This document shows positions 25,074-33,512 of a stretch of DNA of 34,052 nucleotides, piece after piece. The translations under genes were made by a program, and so were the position numbers. Every line of letters begins with the position of its first letter. Position 1 is the stretch's first letter. This DNA is from Schaedlerella sp. (GTDB taxonomy: Bacteria; Bacillota; Clostridia; Lachnospirales; Lachnospiraceae). The notes below the pieces were generated by a model. The model saw only the letters and a program-made list of their open reading frames with translations, was not told the DNA's origin and did no database searches. The stretch spans positions 1-34,052 of the forward strand of contig JAHHTO010000007.1 in the NCBI GenBank assembly GCA_020024595.1, given 5' to 3'.

Positions 25074-25106
25074 CCGCCTCCTGTCCTGTCAGGCGGACAA
25101 CTCCGC
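25074..25106 (-). promoter_or_regulatory. Putative RNA switch over the hisH ribosome binding site
   Basis: Read on the minus strand, an upstream hairpin GCGGA-GTTG-TCCGC (25106-25093) and a downstream hairpin CCGCCT...AGGCGG (25096-25074) compete for the same CCGC bases. The downstream stem covers part of the hisH AGGAGG (25077-25082). The two cannot form together, which is the geometry of a translational attenuator. No known riboswitch class or His-rich leader peptide is seen. Confidence 0.4.
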
Positions 25107-25160
25107 TCCGACTTGCTATCACATTCAACTAAATAGCTGCATTGTACACTATTTCTGACT

Positions 25161-26642
25161 TTATTTCAAGCATTTCGCATCCAGCTCAAACCAGAATTCT
25201 ACCCCATTATCAAAATTATTCACACCATAATCCTGATGGAGCGATTCCATAATGGCTTTCACAATCGAAAGTCCAATACCGTTACCTCCATACTCTCTAG
25301 TGTGCGCCTTATCTACCTTATAGAACTTATCCCAGAGCTTCCCAATATCTTCATCTGGAATCGGTTTCCCGCTGTTAAATACAGTAATACGCACCGTATC
25401 CCCTTTATGAATCACTCTGATTTCAATTCTCTTTTCAAAATCGACATGATGAATCGCATTCGTCAGATAATTACGGATCACCTGCTCCGTCTTGAACTCA
25501 TCCGCCCAGACACAGACTTCCTCATCTGCAATAAAATCAACAGATGCTCCTGCCTGCTGAATCAAAATTTCGCAGCTTGCCAACACTCCTCGAATCAGAC
25601 GCACTACATCAAACCTCTGCACATCCAGCTCATCCGCGCCAAATTCCAGCTGATTCAAGACAAGAAGATTCTTCACCATCTGATTCATCTTATCTGCTTC
25701 ATCCATAATGACATCACAATAAAATTCTCTGCTTTCAGGGTCATCAATGACCCCCTCTTTCAGTCCTTCTGCATATCCCTGAATCAATGCAATCGGTGTT
25801 TTCAGTTCATGAGAAACATTTCCAAGAAATTCATTTCGCATGTTTTCTATCTTTTCCTTTTGCTCAATATCCTTCTGCAGCTTATTGTTTGCAGTTTTTA
25901 ACTCTGATATTGTTTCCTCCAGCTTTTTGGACATGCTATTAAAATTCTCACCAAGAATTCCAATTTCATCTCCTCCACCACTTGTATACCTAGCATCAAA
26001 ATCCAGATTGGCCATTCGCTGGGACAATTCAGCCAGTTCCAGAATTGGATCAGTAATCCGCTTAGAAAAGAACCACACAAACAATGCACCCAAAATCAAT
26101 GCAGTACACCCTACATAGACCATGAAACGATTGGCAATCCGCGCACTATCCTGAATACTTGCCAGAGGCGTTTGCATTAGGAAAAGATAATCGTCTGAAA
26201 GAATACCATACATTTCCAGGTATCCTCCACTGTTATCCGGTCTGTCTGCCTCATATATATTATACCGCTCTGTTGTAACAAGTGGATTTCCTGTGTTTTT
26301 GCCAAAAATATATCCCATTAACTGAACATACATCGAACCATACTGTTCCTGTTCCGTGTACAAAACAACCTCATTTTGCTCATTCATTACAAGAAGAAAG
26401 ATATTATTTCTTTGGATTTTTCTCCAGACAGATGCCTGCACATTTTCATCATTTAAGGTGCCATTTTTCAATGACTGATCGATAATCCGATATATTTCCT
26501 GCATTTCGATAGTCTTTCTCGATCTATAATAATGCTCCAGAAAATTATTATTTACAGTAAAAATCAATCCCAGAATAAACACAATCAATCCCAAAAAGAC
26601 TGCAACCATCTGCTTTTTGATTGATTTCTTCATGTTTTTCAT
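25161..26642 (-). CDS. Sensor histidine kinase (HAMP, HisKA, HATPase)
   Basis: Membrane kinase of 493 residues. Two membrane segments (about 12-32 and 173-193) enclose an extracytoplasmic sensor domain of about 140 residues. A HAMP linker (about 192-245) leads into a dimerisation helix with the phospho-acceptor His278 in FLGNVSHELKTP. The ATPase domain has the N box around NYLTNAIHH, the G1 box VFNSGKPIP and the G2 box GGNGIGLSIVK. Its start overlaps the regulator stop by four bases, so the two are a cognate pair. The sensor domain is too large for the intramembrane-sensing BceS type. The signal is unknown. Confidence 0.93.
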   Translation of the reverse strand: MKNMKKSIKKQMVAVFLGLIVFILGLIFTVNNNFLEHYYRSRKTIEMQEIYRIIDQSLKNGTLNDENVQASVWRKIQRNNIFLLVMNEQNEVVLYTEQEQYGSMYVQLMGYIFGKNTGNPLVTTERYNIYEADRPDNSGGYLEMYGILSDDYLFLMQTPLASIQDSARIANRFMVYVGCTALILGALFVWFFSKRITDPILELAELSQRMANLDFDARYTSGGGDEIGILGENFNSMSKKLEETISELKTANNKLQKDIEQKEKIENMRNEFLGNVSHELKTPIALIQGYAEGLKEGVIDDPESREFYCDVIMDEADKMNQMVKNLLVLNQLEFGADELDVQRFDVVRLIRGVLASCEILIQQAGASVDFIADEEVCVWADEFKTEQVIRNYLTNAIHHVDFEKRIEIRVIHKGDTVRITVFNSGKPIPDEDIGKLWDKFYKVDKAHTREYGGNGIGLSIVKAIMESLHQDYGVNNFDNGVEFWFELDAKCLK

Positions 26643-27319
26643 TGCTCCACCTCAAATTTATAACCCATTCCCCAGATTGTCTTGATATAATCGCCCCTAT
26701 CTCCCAGTTTACTTCTTAACTTTTTCACATGAGTATCAATGGTTCTTGCATCTCCAAAATAGTCATAATTCCAGACATTGTTCAAAATTTTTTCACGAGA
26801 AAGTGCAATCCCTTGATTTTCCACAAAATAGGACAATAGTTCAAATTCCTTATAACTTAATTCTATTGCTTGTCCATCGATCGTCACCTGATGTGCCGCC
26901 TTGTCAATTTCAATTCCGCCTGCATACAGAAGCTCGCTTTTATCTGTTCCCAAAGTACGTCTCAAAATTGCTTCCACCCTTGCTACTAGGATTTTGGGGC
27001 TGAAAGGTTTGGAAATATACTCATCTACACCAAGTTCAAATCCCTGCAGTTCATCCCGCTCTTCGGAGCGGGCTGTCAGCATAATAACCGGAATACTGGA
27101 ATGCTGACGGATCTCCCTGCATACCTGCCAACCGTCCATCTTCGGCATCATCACATCCAGAATCACAAGTGCAATTTCTTTGTCTTCATAAAACAAATCC
27201 ATCGCTTCCATACCGTCACCGGCTTCCAGTACCACATACCCCTCTCTCACAAGAAAGTCCTTTACAAGTTTACGCATCCTACTTTCATCATCTACAACCA
27301 AAATCTTTACTCTATCCAT
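26639..27319 (-). CDS. Response regulator, OmpR/PhoB family
   Basis: Cytosolic DNA-binding regulator of 226 residues. The receiver domain has the acidic pocket (Asp10, Asp11), phospho-acceptor Asp55 (LVILDVMMPKMDG), the conserved Thr in MLTAR and the switch Lys in SKPFSP. The C-terminal winged helix (about 130-226) has the typical ELLSYF and RTIDTHVKKLRSKLG recognition segments. AAGGAG lies upstream of the ATG. It is first in the two-gene operon with the kinase. The operon starts just beyond the terminator of the giant FtsX permease, so control of that transporter is plausible but not shown. Confidence 0.95.
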   Translation of the reverse strand: MDRVKILVVDDESRMRKLVKDFLVREGYVVLEAGDGMEAMDLFYEDKEIALVILDVMMPKMDGWQVCREIRQHSSIPVIMLTARSEERDELQGFELGVDEYISKPFSPKILVARVEAILRRTLGTDKSELLYAGGIEIDKAAHQVTIDGQAIELSYKEFELLSYFVENQGIALSREKILNNVWNYDYFGDARTIDTHVKKLRSKLGDRGDYIKTIWGMGYKFEVEQ

Positions 27320-27417
27320 AATCCCGGCTCCTTTTCATACTGCTATATACAGCTCATTTTACATTTTTCTTTTGTCATATCTGTATTTTCACATCTTATG
27401 CAATGATTATATAAAAA

Positions 27418-27470
27418 ATATATGTCTCTTTTGTGAACTCATAATCAGAATTCCCTTAAGAGACATATAT
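27418..27470 (-). terminator. Terminator of the FtsX permease operon
   Basis: A perfect 13-pair stem (27418-27430 with 27458-27470) with a loop of 27 bases, followed on the minus strand by TTTTTTATAT. It lies 30 bases after the permease stop and separates it from the two-component genes. Confidence 0.8.
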
Positions 27471-27500
27471 ACGGTACACCTATCTTTCACTTTACATTCA

Positions 27501-30500
27501 TTATTCCACACTCTTTAAAGATTCTACCATATCAATCTTCTTCAATTTGAAATACATGACGGCATTCACTAGAACAGAGAAACCAACTGTAATCAGAAAT
27601 CCATAAACAAAACTACTGATATCAATATTCCTTCCAAACATGGTAGACTCAACCTCTACTGTTATAATAATAAATCTGTGAAGCAGCTTTCCTAAGATCA
27701 TTCCGACCAATCCACCAATAATCGTAAGGATTATATTTTCTCTGTACACATACTCCGCAACTTCCATCGGATAGAAACCGAGCACTTTCAACGTTGCCAG
27801 CTCTCTTTTCCGCTCCGTGATATTAATATTGTTCAGATTATACAATACAACAAATGCCAACATCCCAGCAGATATCACCAATACCACAATCACAATATTC
27901 AAACTTCCCAACATATCATCCAACTGTGATTCTATTCCAGTTGCATAGGATACACTCAGCGCACCTTCTTCCCTGAGTACCTCTTCTCCGACTGCCTGAA
28001 TCTGGTCTTTCTCACCTTCTTTGACAGCAAAATAAACCGAATTGTACTCCGGTGCTTCTTTGTATCCTTTTTCATACAAATCAGATGTCATATAAACAAA
28101 ATGCTGTAGATAATTCTCACAGACTGCAGATATCGTATACGGAATCTCTCCTTTCACATCATCTTTCATGTAAATTGTATCCCCTGGCTCTACATCCAAT
28201 TGTTTCGCCATCTTTTCAGTCAGAATCACACCCTCGTCATCCAGTAGATAATTCTCCTTTGTCAGACGATCACGGAATATAACAAAATCTGAAAATTCTT
28301 TTGTATTCTCTGCTACATTTAAATAGACATCTTTCCATTCCTTTCCATTTCCGATTTCCACTTGTTTCAGTAGATTCATTGCCGTTCCTTTTACTCTGGA
28401 ATCCTTCTTCAACTCTTGGATCGCTGCTGTCTGCACTTCTTTAGAAGCATCGGTATTCAGAATAATATTGCCATCATGCAGCTGCAGTTCATGATATTGA
28501 AGAACTCCAATATTAAAAATGGAATCTTTCAGTCCAAACCCTACCAGAAGAAGTGCCATACAGCCACTTATCCCAAAAATAGTCATGAAGAATCTCTTCT
28601 TATAACGTACCAGATTTCGGATGGTCGCTTTCCATGTAAAGCTCAGTTTCCCCCAGATAACTGGAACCTGCTCCAGAAGAACCCGCTTTCCCTGCTTCGG
28701 GGTTGGCGGACGCATCAGCTCTGCCGCCTGCTCTCTAAGTTCTTTATAACAGGAAAATACCGTTGCCAGAACCGTACATACCATAGCCGTCAAAGATGCC
28801 ATCAGTGCATATCCCAGATCATACGGAATGACAAACGTATCCATATGCCGATAGATGATTCCATACGCATAGATAATAATGTATGGGAACACTTTTTCTC
28901 CGAACAATACTCCCAGAACACATCCTGTTACTGTCGCAAGAAAGGCATATCCCCAATATTTTGCCGCTATTGAGAAGCGACCATATCCAAGAGCCTTCAG
29001 CGTACCGATCTGCGTCCGCTGCTCCTCTACCATACGTGTCATTGTTGTCAGACTGATCAATGCCGCTACCAAAAAGAACAATACCGGAAACACCTTGCCA
29101 ATGGCACGCATCCGGTCTGCGTTCTCTCCATATCCAGAATAATCACTAAGATGTTCTCTGTCATAAATATACCACTTGGCATTTTCAATTTTGCTGATTT
29201 CCTTTTCTGCATCCTTGATGTCTGCTTCAGCCTCTGCAATTTTTGTATCAGATTTGGACTTCTCTGTATTGTATTCTTTTTGTGCATTATTTAATGCCTG
29301 TTCATTCTTTGCAATTTCATTCTCTGCTTCTGCAAGCTGACTTTCTCCCTGTGTCAATTGTACCCAGCCTGCATCAATCTGTATCCGAACAGCTTCCAAT
29401 TGTGCCTTTGCCGCATCAATCTGAACCTGACCATCCAAAATCTGCTGTTGTCCAGCATTCAGCTGTTTCCAGTAACCATCTATCGCCTGCTGACCGGCAT
29501 TCACCATTTCCCAGCCTTTATCCAACTCTTTCTGTGCAGCTTCCAACGCTGCGGATCCTGTATTGATTTGCTGCTGTCCCGGCTCCAAAGTTGGCTGAAC
29601 TTCACCGATCACTGCAGTATTTGCAGCAATCTGCGCATGATCCGTATCAACTTGCGTCTGAGCGGTCCCCATTTCCTGTGTCTTTTCCGACATTAGAGCA
29701 TGCAGCTCTTCTATTCTTTCCGCTTCTTCCAAAATACCCGGATCAAGCCTATTTAACTCCTCCTGCAGTACACTTATCTCTGTCTGCAGATTCTCTATCG
29801 CTGCAGTCAACGTTGCAACTTCCGTATAAAGTCCCTCATTTTCAGACCGGAGCTGTGTTACAAGTACTTTTGCCTGATCCAATTCTGCCTGCTTCTGGTT
29901 TAGCTGTTCCCTCTGTATATCTATCTGTGCCTGCTTTTCCTCTAAGGGTGTCCTCTGCACATCCAGAGATGCTTGTTGTTTATTCAGTTCTTCCTTCTGC
30001 ACATTTAATTCTGCCTGCTTGCCATTTAATTCTGTCTGCTGTGCATCCAACGCAGCACAATTCGCACTCAGCTCATTCTGACCGGAGATCAACGTTGCTC
30101 GGGAATTTTCTAACTCTGTACGAGATGACACGATCTGTTCTCTTCCGCTATTTAACTTTCCCCGGCCATCATCCAACTGTTTTTTTGCCTCTGCTAATTC
30201 TTCTCCGGCCTTTTTCTTCGCATCTTCCAGCTCTTTACGCCCATCTTCCAACTCTGATCGTGCTTCATTCACAATTTCCTCTCTGCGTGCCTTTTGCTGT
30301 TCTTCCTTAATGCCCTCTACATTCTTCACCACTTCGCTTACACGCTCATCGTATTCATCTGTAAATGCAATCAGCTCTTTTGCGCCACTCGCAGCCACAT
30401 ACAGTTCCGTATATACGTCCATTTTAAAACTGTCTTCCGACACGCTGATGAATCCTTCTACGCTTCCTGTTCCGATATTCGTGCTTCCTCTTCCGAAAGA

Positions 30501-31040
30501 AATATAACATGGACTGCTGACAGTTCCTACAATCTTGAACTGATCAGTTGTCAGTGTTTCTGTAATGGCATCGTCTGTTCCTGATGATATCTGAATCACG
30601 TCTCCGATTTGATACCCACTTCCAGGAAGAAAATCCGCATCTATCACACATTCATCTTCCGCTTCTGGTAAACGCCCGTTTTCCACGGTTAATGTATTCA
30701 ACGTCGGAAGTATAGACATGATATGTACCGCAACCTGACTATCATTTTTCATACAGAGGGCATCAACAGAATAACCAGCTTCTACTTTTCCGACTCCCTC
30801 CACAGCTTTCAATGCTTTCACATCATTTTCTGACAACCCTAGGGTACTTCTCACCTGAATATCCATTAAATGATTGTCATCAAAATATTTATCCCCGGAA
30901 TATCGCATATCCGGCTCGGTAGCACGAATTCCAGAAAAGAACGCAACACCGATCGCCACGATAAAGAAAATAGACAAAAAACGACCGAGACTTCTGCGGA
31001 TTTCCATATAAAACTCTTTTCTAAGTGCCCTTTTCTTCAT
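27501..31040 (-). CDS. Large ABC permease, FtsX family with central coiled-coil insert
   Basis: Membrane protein of 1179 residues. One N-terminal membrane segment (about 20-38) is followed by an extracytoplasmic domain, a very long coiled coil (about 244-614), three membrane segments (about 650-765), a second FtsX unit beginning near 813-840, another outside domain and three C-terminal membrane segments (about 1047-1170). The coupling helix motifs EEQRTQIGTLKALGYG and ERKRELATLKVLGFYP show the duplicated FtsX fold. The ATG at 31040 is chosen because AGGGAT lies just before it; an earlier in-frame ATG at 31055 overlaps the ATPase gene and lacks a site. It pairs with the ATPase eight bases upstream. 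It is probably an export or envelope-remodelling machine; cargo unknown. Confidence 0.88.
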   Translation of the reverse strand: MKKRALRKEFYMEIRRSLGRFLSIFFIVAIGVAFFSGIRATEPDMRYSGDKYFDDNHLMDIQVRSTLGLSENDVKALKAVEGVGKVEAGYSVDALCMKNDSQVAVHIMSILPTLNTLTVENGRLPEAEDECVIDADFLPGSGYQIGDVIQISSGTDDAITETLTTDQFKIVGTVSSPCYISFGRGSTNIGTGSVEGFISVSEDSFKMDVYTELYVAASGAKELIAFTDEYDERVSEVVKNVEGIKEEQQKARREEIVNEARSELEDGRKELEDAKKKAGEELAEAKKQLDDGRGKLNSGREQIVSSRTELENSRATLISGQNELSANCAALDAQQTELNGKQAELNVQKEELNKQQASLDVQRTPLEEKQAQIDIQREQLNQKQAELDQAKVLVTQLRSENEGLYTEVATLTAAIENLQTEISVLQEELNRLDPGILEEAERIEELHALMSEKTQEMGTAQTQVDTDHAQIAANTAVIGEVQPTLEPGQQQINTGSAALEAAQKELDKGWEMVNAGQQAIDGYWKQLNAGQQQILDGQVQIDAAKAQLEAVRIQIDAGWVQLTQGESQLAEAENEIAKNEQALNNAQKEYNTEKSKSDTKIAEAEADIKDAEKEISKIENAKWYIYDREHLSDYSGYGENADRMRAIGKVFPVLFFLVAALISLTTMTRMVEEQRTQIGTLKALGYGRFSIAAKYWGYAFLATVTGCVLGVLFGEKVFPYIIIYAYGIIYRHMDTFVIPYDLGYALMASLTAMVCTVLATVFSCYKELREQAAELMRPPTPKQGKRVLLEQVPVIWGKLSFTWKATIRNLVRYKKRFFMTIFGISGCMALLLVGFGLKDSIFNIGVLQYHELQLHDGNIILNTDASKEVQTAAIQELKKDSRVKGTAMNLLKQVEIGNGKEWKDVYLNVAENTKEFSDFVIFRDRLTKENYLLDDEGVILTEKMAKQLDVEPGDTIYMKDDVKGEIPYTISAVCENYLQHFVYMTSDLYEKGYKEAPEYNSVYFAVKEGEKDQIQAVGEEVLREEGALSVSYATGIESQLDDMLGSLNIVIVVLVISAGMLAFVVLYNLNNINITERKRELATLKVLGFYPMEVAEYVYRENIILTIIGGLVGMILGKLLHRFIIITVEVESTMFGRNIDISSFVYGFLITVGFSVLVNAVMYFKLKKIDMVESLKSVE
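29200..30310 (-). repeat. Coiled-coil repeat segment within the FtsX permease gene
   Basis: Within the permease, about 370 residues are built from short degenerate units of heptad and 11-residue character, such as QKEELNKQQASLDVQR and LNAGQQQILDGQVQIDAA. The first part is rich in Glu/Lys and Asp/Arg, the middle in Gln/Leu. The units are imperfect at DNA level. The segment would form a rod projecting from the outer face of the membrane. Confidence 0.72.
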
Positions 31041-31048
31041 ATGTATCC

Positions 31049-31753
31049 CTACCATTCAATATCTGCAATTGACATCGGAAATTTGTTTCTTTCCACACTA
31101 GATACTTTTCCGTTCCTAATTTTGATCAGACGATCTGCCATCGGAGCCAGTGCTGAATTATGTGTGATAACAATCACAGTCATTCCCTTTTCCCTACACA
31201 TATCTTGCAAAAGCTGAAGTATCGACTTGCCCGTATTATAGTCCAATGCCCCTGTTGGCTCATCGCAAAGTAGTAGCTTCGGATTCTTTGCCAGTGCGCG
31301 GGCAATTGACACTCGCTGCTGTTCCCCGCCGGAAAGCTGTGCCGGAAAGTTATCCAGACGATTTCCAAGCCCTACATCTTCCAGTACGGTACGCGCATCC
31401 AGCGGATTCTTGCAAATCTGCAATGCCAGTTCCACATTCTCTTTTGCTGTCAGATTTGGTACCAGATTGTAGAATTGGAACACGAACCCGATATCATTCC
31501 GTCGATATCCCGTAAGCTGCCGCTCACTATACTTCGTAATATCTGATCCATCTACCATAATCGTACCGCTCGTAGCTGTATCCATCCCTCCCAGGAGATT
31601 CAAGACAGTTGTCTTTCCTGCACCACTGGGGCCTACAATAACCACAAACTCACCTTTCTCAATCTCAAAGTTAATGCCGTCCACCGCGTGAATTTCAATT
31701 TCACCCATCTTGTAAATCTTTGTAATCTCTTTCAAACGTACGAATCCAGACAT
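31049..31753 (-). CDS. ABC transporter ATP-binding protein (FtsE/LolD type)
   Basis: ATPase of 234 residues that powers the large FtsX permease encoded eight bases downstream. Walker A GPSGAGKTT, Q-loop FQFYNLVP, signature LSGGEQQRVSIARAL, Walker B LLLCDEPTGALD and the switch His in VITHN are intact. GGGAGAG precedes the ATG. It is first in a two-gene operon. No clear promoter could be picked in the AT-rich 31754-31869 stretch. Confidence 0.95.
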   Translation of the reverse strand: MSGFVRLKEITKIYKMGEIEIHAVDGINFEIEKGEFVVIVGPSGAGKTTVLNLLGGMDTATSGTIMVDGSDITKYSERQLTGYRRNDIGFVFQFYNLVPNLTAKENVELALQICKNPLDARTVLEDVGLGNRLDNFPAQLSGGEQQRVSIARALAKNPKLLLCDEPTGALDYNTGKSILQLLQDMCREKGMTVIVITHNSALAPMADRLIKIRNGKVSSVERNKFPMSIADIEW

Positions 31754-31869
31754 AGAATCTCTCCCTGCATTTTTCTCCTGTCATCCGCTTTATTTTCTGT
31801 TTCTTTCTTACTATTTAATATATCATGTTATGTACGAAAAGTATTAATTTTCATTGTTTTTTTATAAAA

Positions 31870-31907
31870 AAAGGCAATCAATTTCTTAATCGAAATCAAC
31901 TGCCTTT
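31870..31907 (-). terminator. Terminator of the AT-rich ABC exporter operon
   Basis: On the minus strand, a 16-pair stem with three G-U pairs (31892-31907 with 31870-31885) and a six-base loop runs into TTTTTTTAT. It lies about 60 bases after the ATPase stop. Confidence 0.85.
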
Positions 31908-31966
31908 CCTGTTTCCATAAATAAAATTATGATAAAGAAAAATATGAATTTCCCTCGACTTACGAT

Positions 31967-32626
31967 TTATTTCACGCGCGTCAACATACCCGCATCCATT
32001 TCGCAGATTGTATCACACACCCCCTCTATTTCCATCATATTGTGTGCTGCAAATATAATCGTCTTTCCTTGTTTCTGCAAGTTCTTGAACAGAACATATA
32101 CATCCTCTGCACCACGTTTATCTAATCCATTAAATGGTTCATCTAAAATCAATAAATCCGGATTTTCCATAATTGCTTGCGCAATTCCGAGTCTCTCTCT
32201 CATTCCCAAAGAATATTGTCCCACTTTCTTTTTGGAATTTGGGTCTAACCCCACTATTTGCATAGTATTTCTTATTTCTTCTGTAGAAACAATTTTATTC
32301 AAATCCGCTAATCTTCTAAGATTCTCAAATCCACTTAATTCTATAAGGAAACCCGGATTCTCTATGATGATACCAATCGATTGTGGAAAATCTACATCTT
32401 TTCCAATCAATTTACCATTTACATAAATCTTCCCTTCATCTGGGCTTAAAAATCCACAAATACATTTAAACATTACAGTTTTACCTGATCCATTAAATCC
32501 CATAATTCCATGAATTTTTCCTTTTTCAAAAAGATGTGTAATTCCATTTAACACAACTTCTTTACCAAAAGACTTCTTTAGGTTTTCTATTTTAACTGCA
32601 TATTCCATGAGCTTCTCCTTATTCAT
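31967..32626 (-). CDS. ABC-2 type exporter ATP-binding protein (BcrA/CcmA-like)
   Basis: ATPase of 219 residues with Walker A GFNGSGKT, signature YSLGMRERLGIAQAI, Walker B LLILDEPFNGLD and switch His in FAAHN. The LGM form of the signature is typical of drug, bacteriocin and lantibiotic-immunity exporters (BcrA class) and separates it from the LolD-type ATPases nearby. It lacks the C-terminal extension of some of these and ends soon after the switch region. AAGGAG precedes the ATG. Its start overlaps the permease stop by eight bases. Base composition is visibly more AT-rich than the neighbours, suggesting separate ancestry. Confidence 0.92.
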   Translation of the reverse strand: MNKEKLMEYAVKIENLKKSFGKEVVLNGITHLFEKGKIHGIMGFNGSGKTVMFKCICGFLSPDEGKIYVNGKLIGKDVDFPQSIGIIIENPGFLIELSGFENLRRLADLNKIVSTEEIRNTMQIVGLDPNSKKKVGQYSLGMRERLGIAQAIMENPDLLILDEPFNGLDKRGAEDVYVLFKNLQKQGKTIIFAAHNMMEIEGVCDTICEMDAGMLTRVK

Positions 32627-33512
32627 CCATCTGTATGAAAGTAAAATTATAATGACGTATTTTTTCTCTCGATATAAAAATCAATCCTAAAATCACGATT
32701 CCAAATATCAGCATACTATTCCACAGCTTTGGCAAACAATCATATCCAAAATTGTGCATTGGGAACGTCGCGTGATTTAATGGCGATAACCAACCACACA
32801 AAATATTGGCTTTATAAGAAAGATTTCCTGTAAAGTGAAATATTTTTTGAATAAAAGAAGGATTCAATAGTATTCCATATAGATTTACACCAAAGGCTCC
32901 TAATACACCTGCCATATTTCCTGCCATCAAATTCAAACATAGCATGAAACATGTTATTACCAATGAATAAAGCAACATTAATGCAAAAACAGAAATCATA
33001 CATTCGTATGGTGACGAACTTTCCATAGTCTTAATAGAAACTGGTATAGTAATACTTTCTCCACCTCCATATCCTAACATTGCCGCAGTTTCACTCCAAA
33101 CATTTCCCCAATACGCAAATGGCATTGCCATAATTCCTAATACTACCAACAAGAATACATTATACAGAACAGTAGCCACTACAACATAAAGCACCTGACC
33201 CGCCAACCATACATTTCTGCTTGTACGAATGAGCCAATATGGTGTTTCTTGATTGATAAAAGGCATATCTGCAAAAAGCAATGTTAATAAAAGAGACGAT
33301 AACATCACCGATGTTGCATCTCCATAAGTCCAGATAAATGGTTCCACTATTTGCAATATCATCTCATAACGTACCGCTTGAGAAATTATTTCATCTGACA
33401 TCATAAGACACAGAACAAATGCAAGGAAGAAAGTCATCCATATTCTTGGGCTTCTATTCCAACCACTAAAGTTTTGCTTTGCGATTTGAAACACCTGCTT
33501 CGCTTTAAGCAT
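32619..33512 (-). CDS. ABC-2 type permease subunit, AT-rich module
   Basis: Membrane protein of 297 residues with about six hydrophobic segments (for example IWMTFFLAFVLCLMMS, SSLLLTLLFADMP, VVATVLYNVFLLVVLGIM). No sequence motif gives a substrate. Its place between another permease and a BcrA-like ATPase, with eight-base overlaps on both sides, marks it as one half of a two-permease exporter. A good AAGGAGG precedes the ATG. Bacteriocin self-protection or peptide export is a plausible guess, not shown. Confidence 0.75.
   Translation of the reverse strand: MLKAKQVFQIAKQNFSGWNRSPRIWMTFFLAFVLCLMMSDEIISQAVRYEMILQIVEPFIWTYGDATSVMLSSLLLTLLFADMPFINQETPYWLIRTSRNVWLAGQVLYVVVATVLYNVFLLVVLGIMAMPFAYWGNVWSETAAMLGYGGGESITIPVSIKTMESSSPYECMISVFALMLLYSLVITCFMLCLNLMAGNMAGVLGAFGVNLYGILLNPSFIQKIFHFTGNLSYKANILCGWLSPLNHATFPMHNFGYDCLPKLWNSMLIFGIVILGLIFISREKIRHYNFTFIQMDE

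Noticed and set aside
25023..25130. Leader peptide for his attenuation upstream of hisH
   Set aside because: The short frames there contain no run of His codons. The only long in-frame extension simply joins hisH.
28052..30584. Several plus-strand open frames opposite the large FtsX permease, including one of 239 codons
   Set aside because: They lie antisense to the coiled-coil repeat region, where biased codons leave the other strand free of stops. They give Ser/Leu/Pro/His-rich nonsense and lack family motifs.
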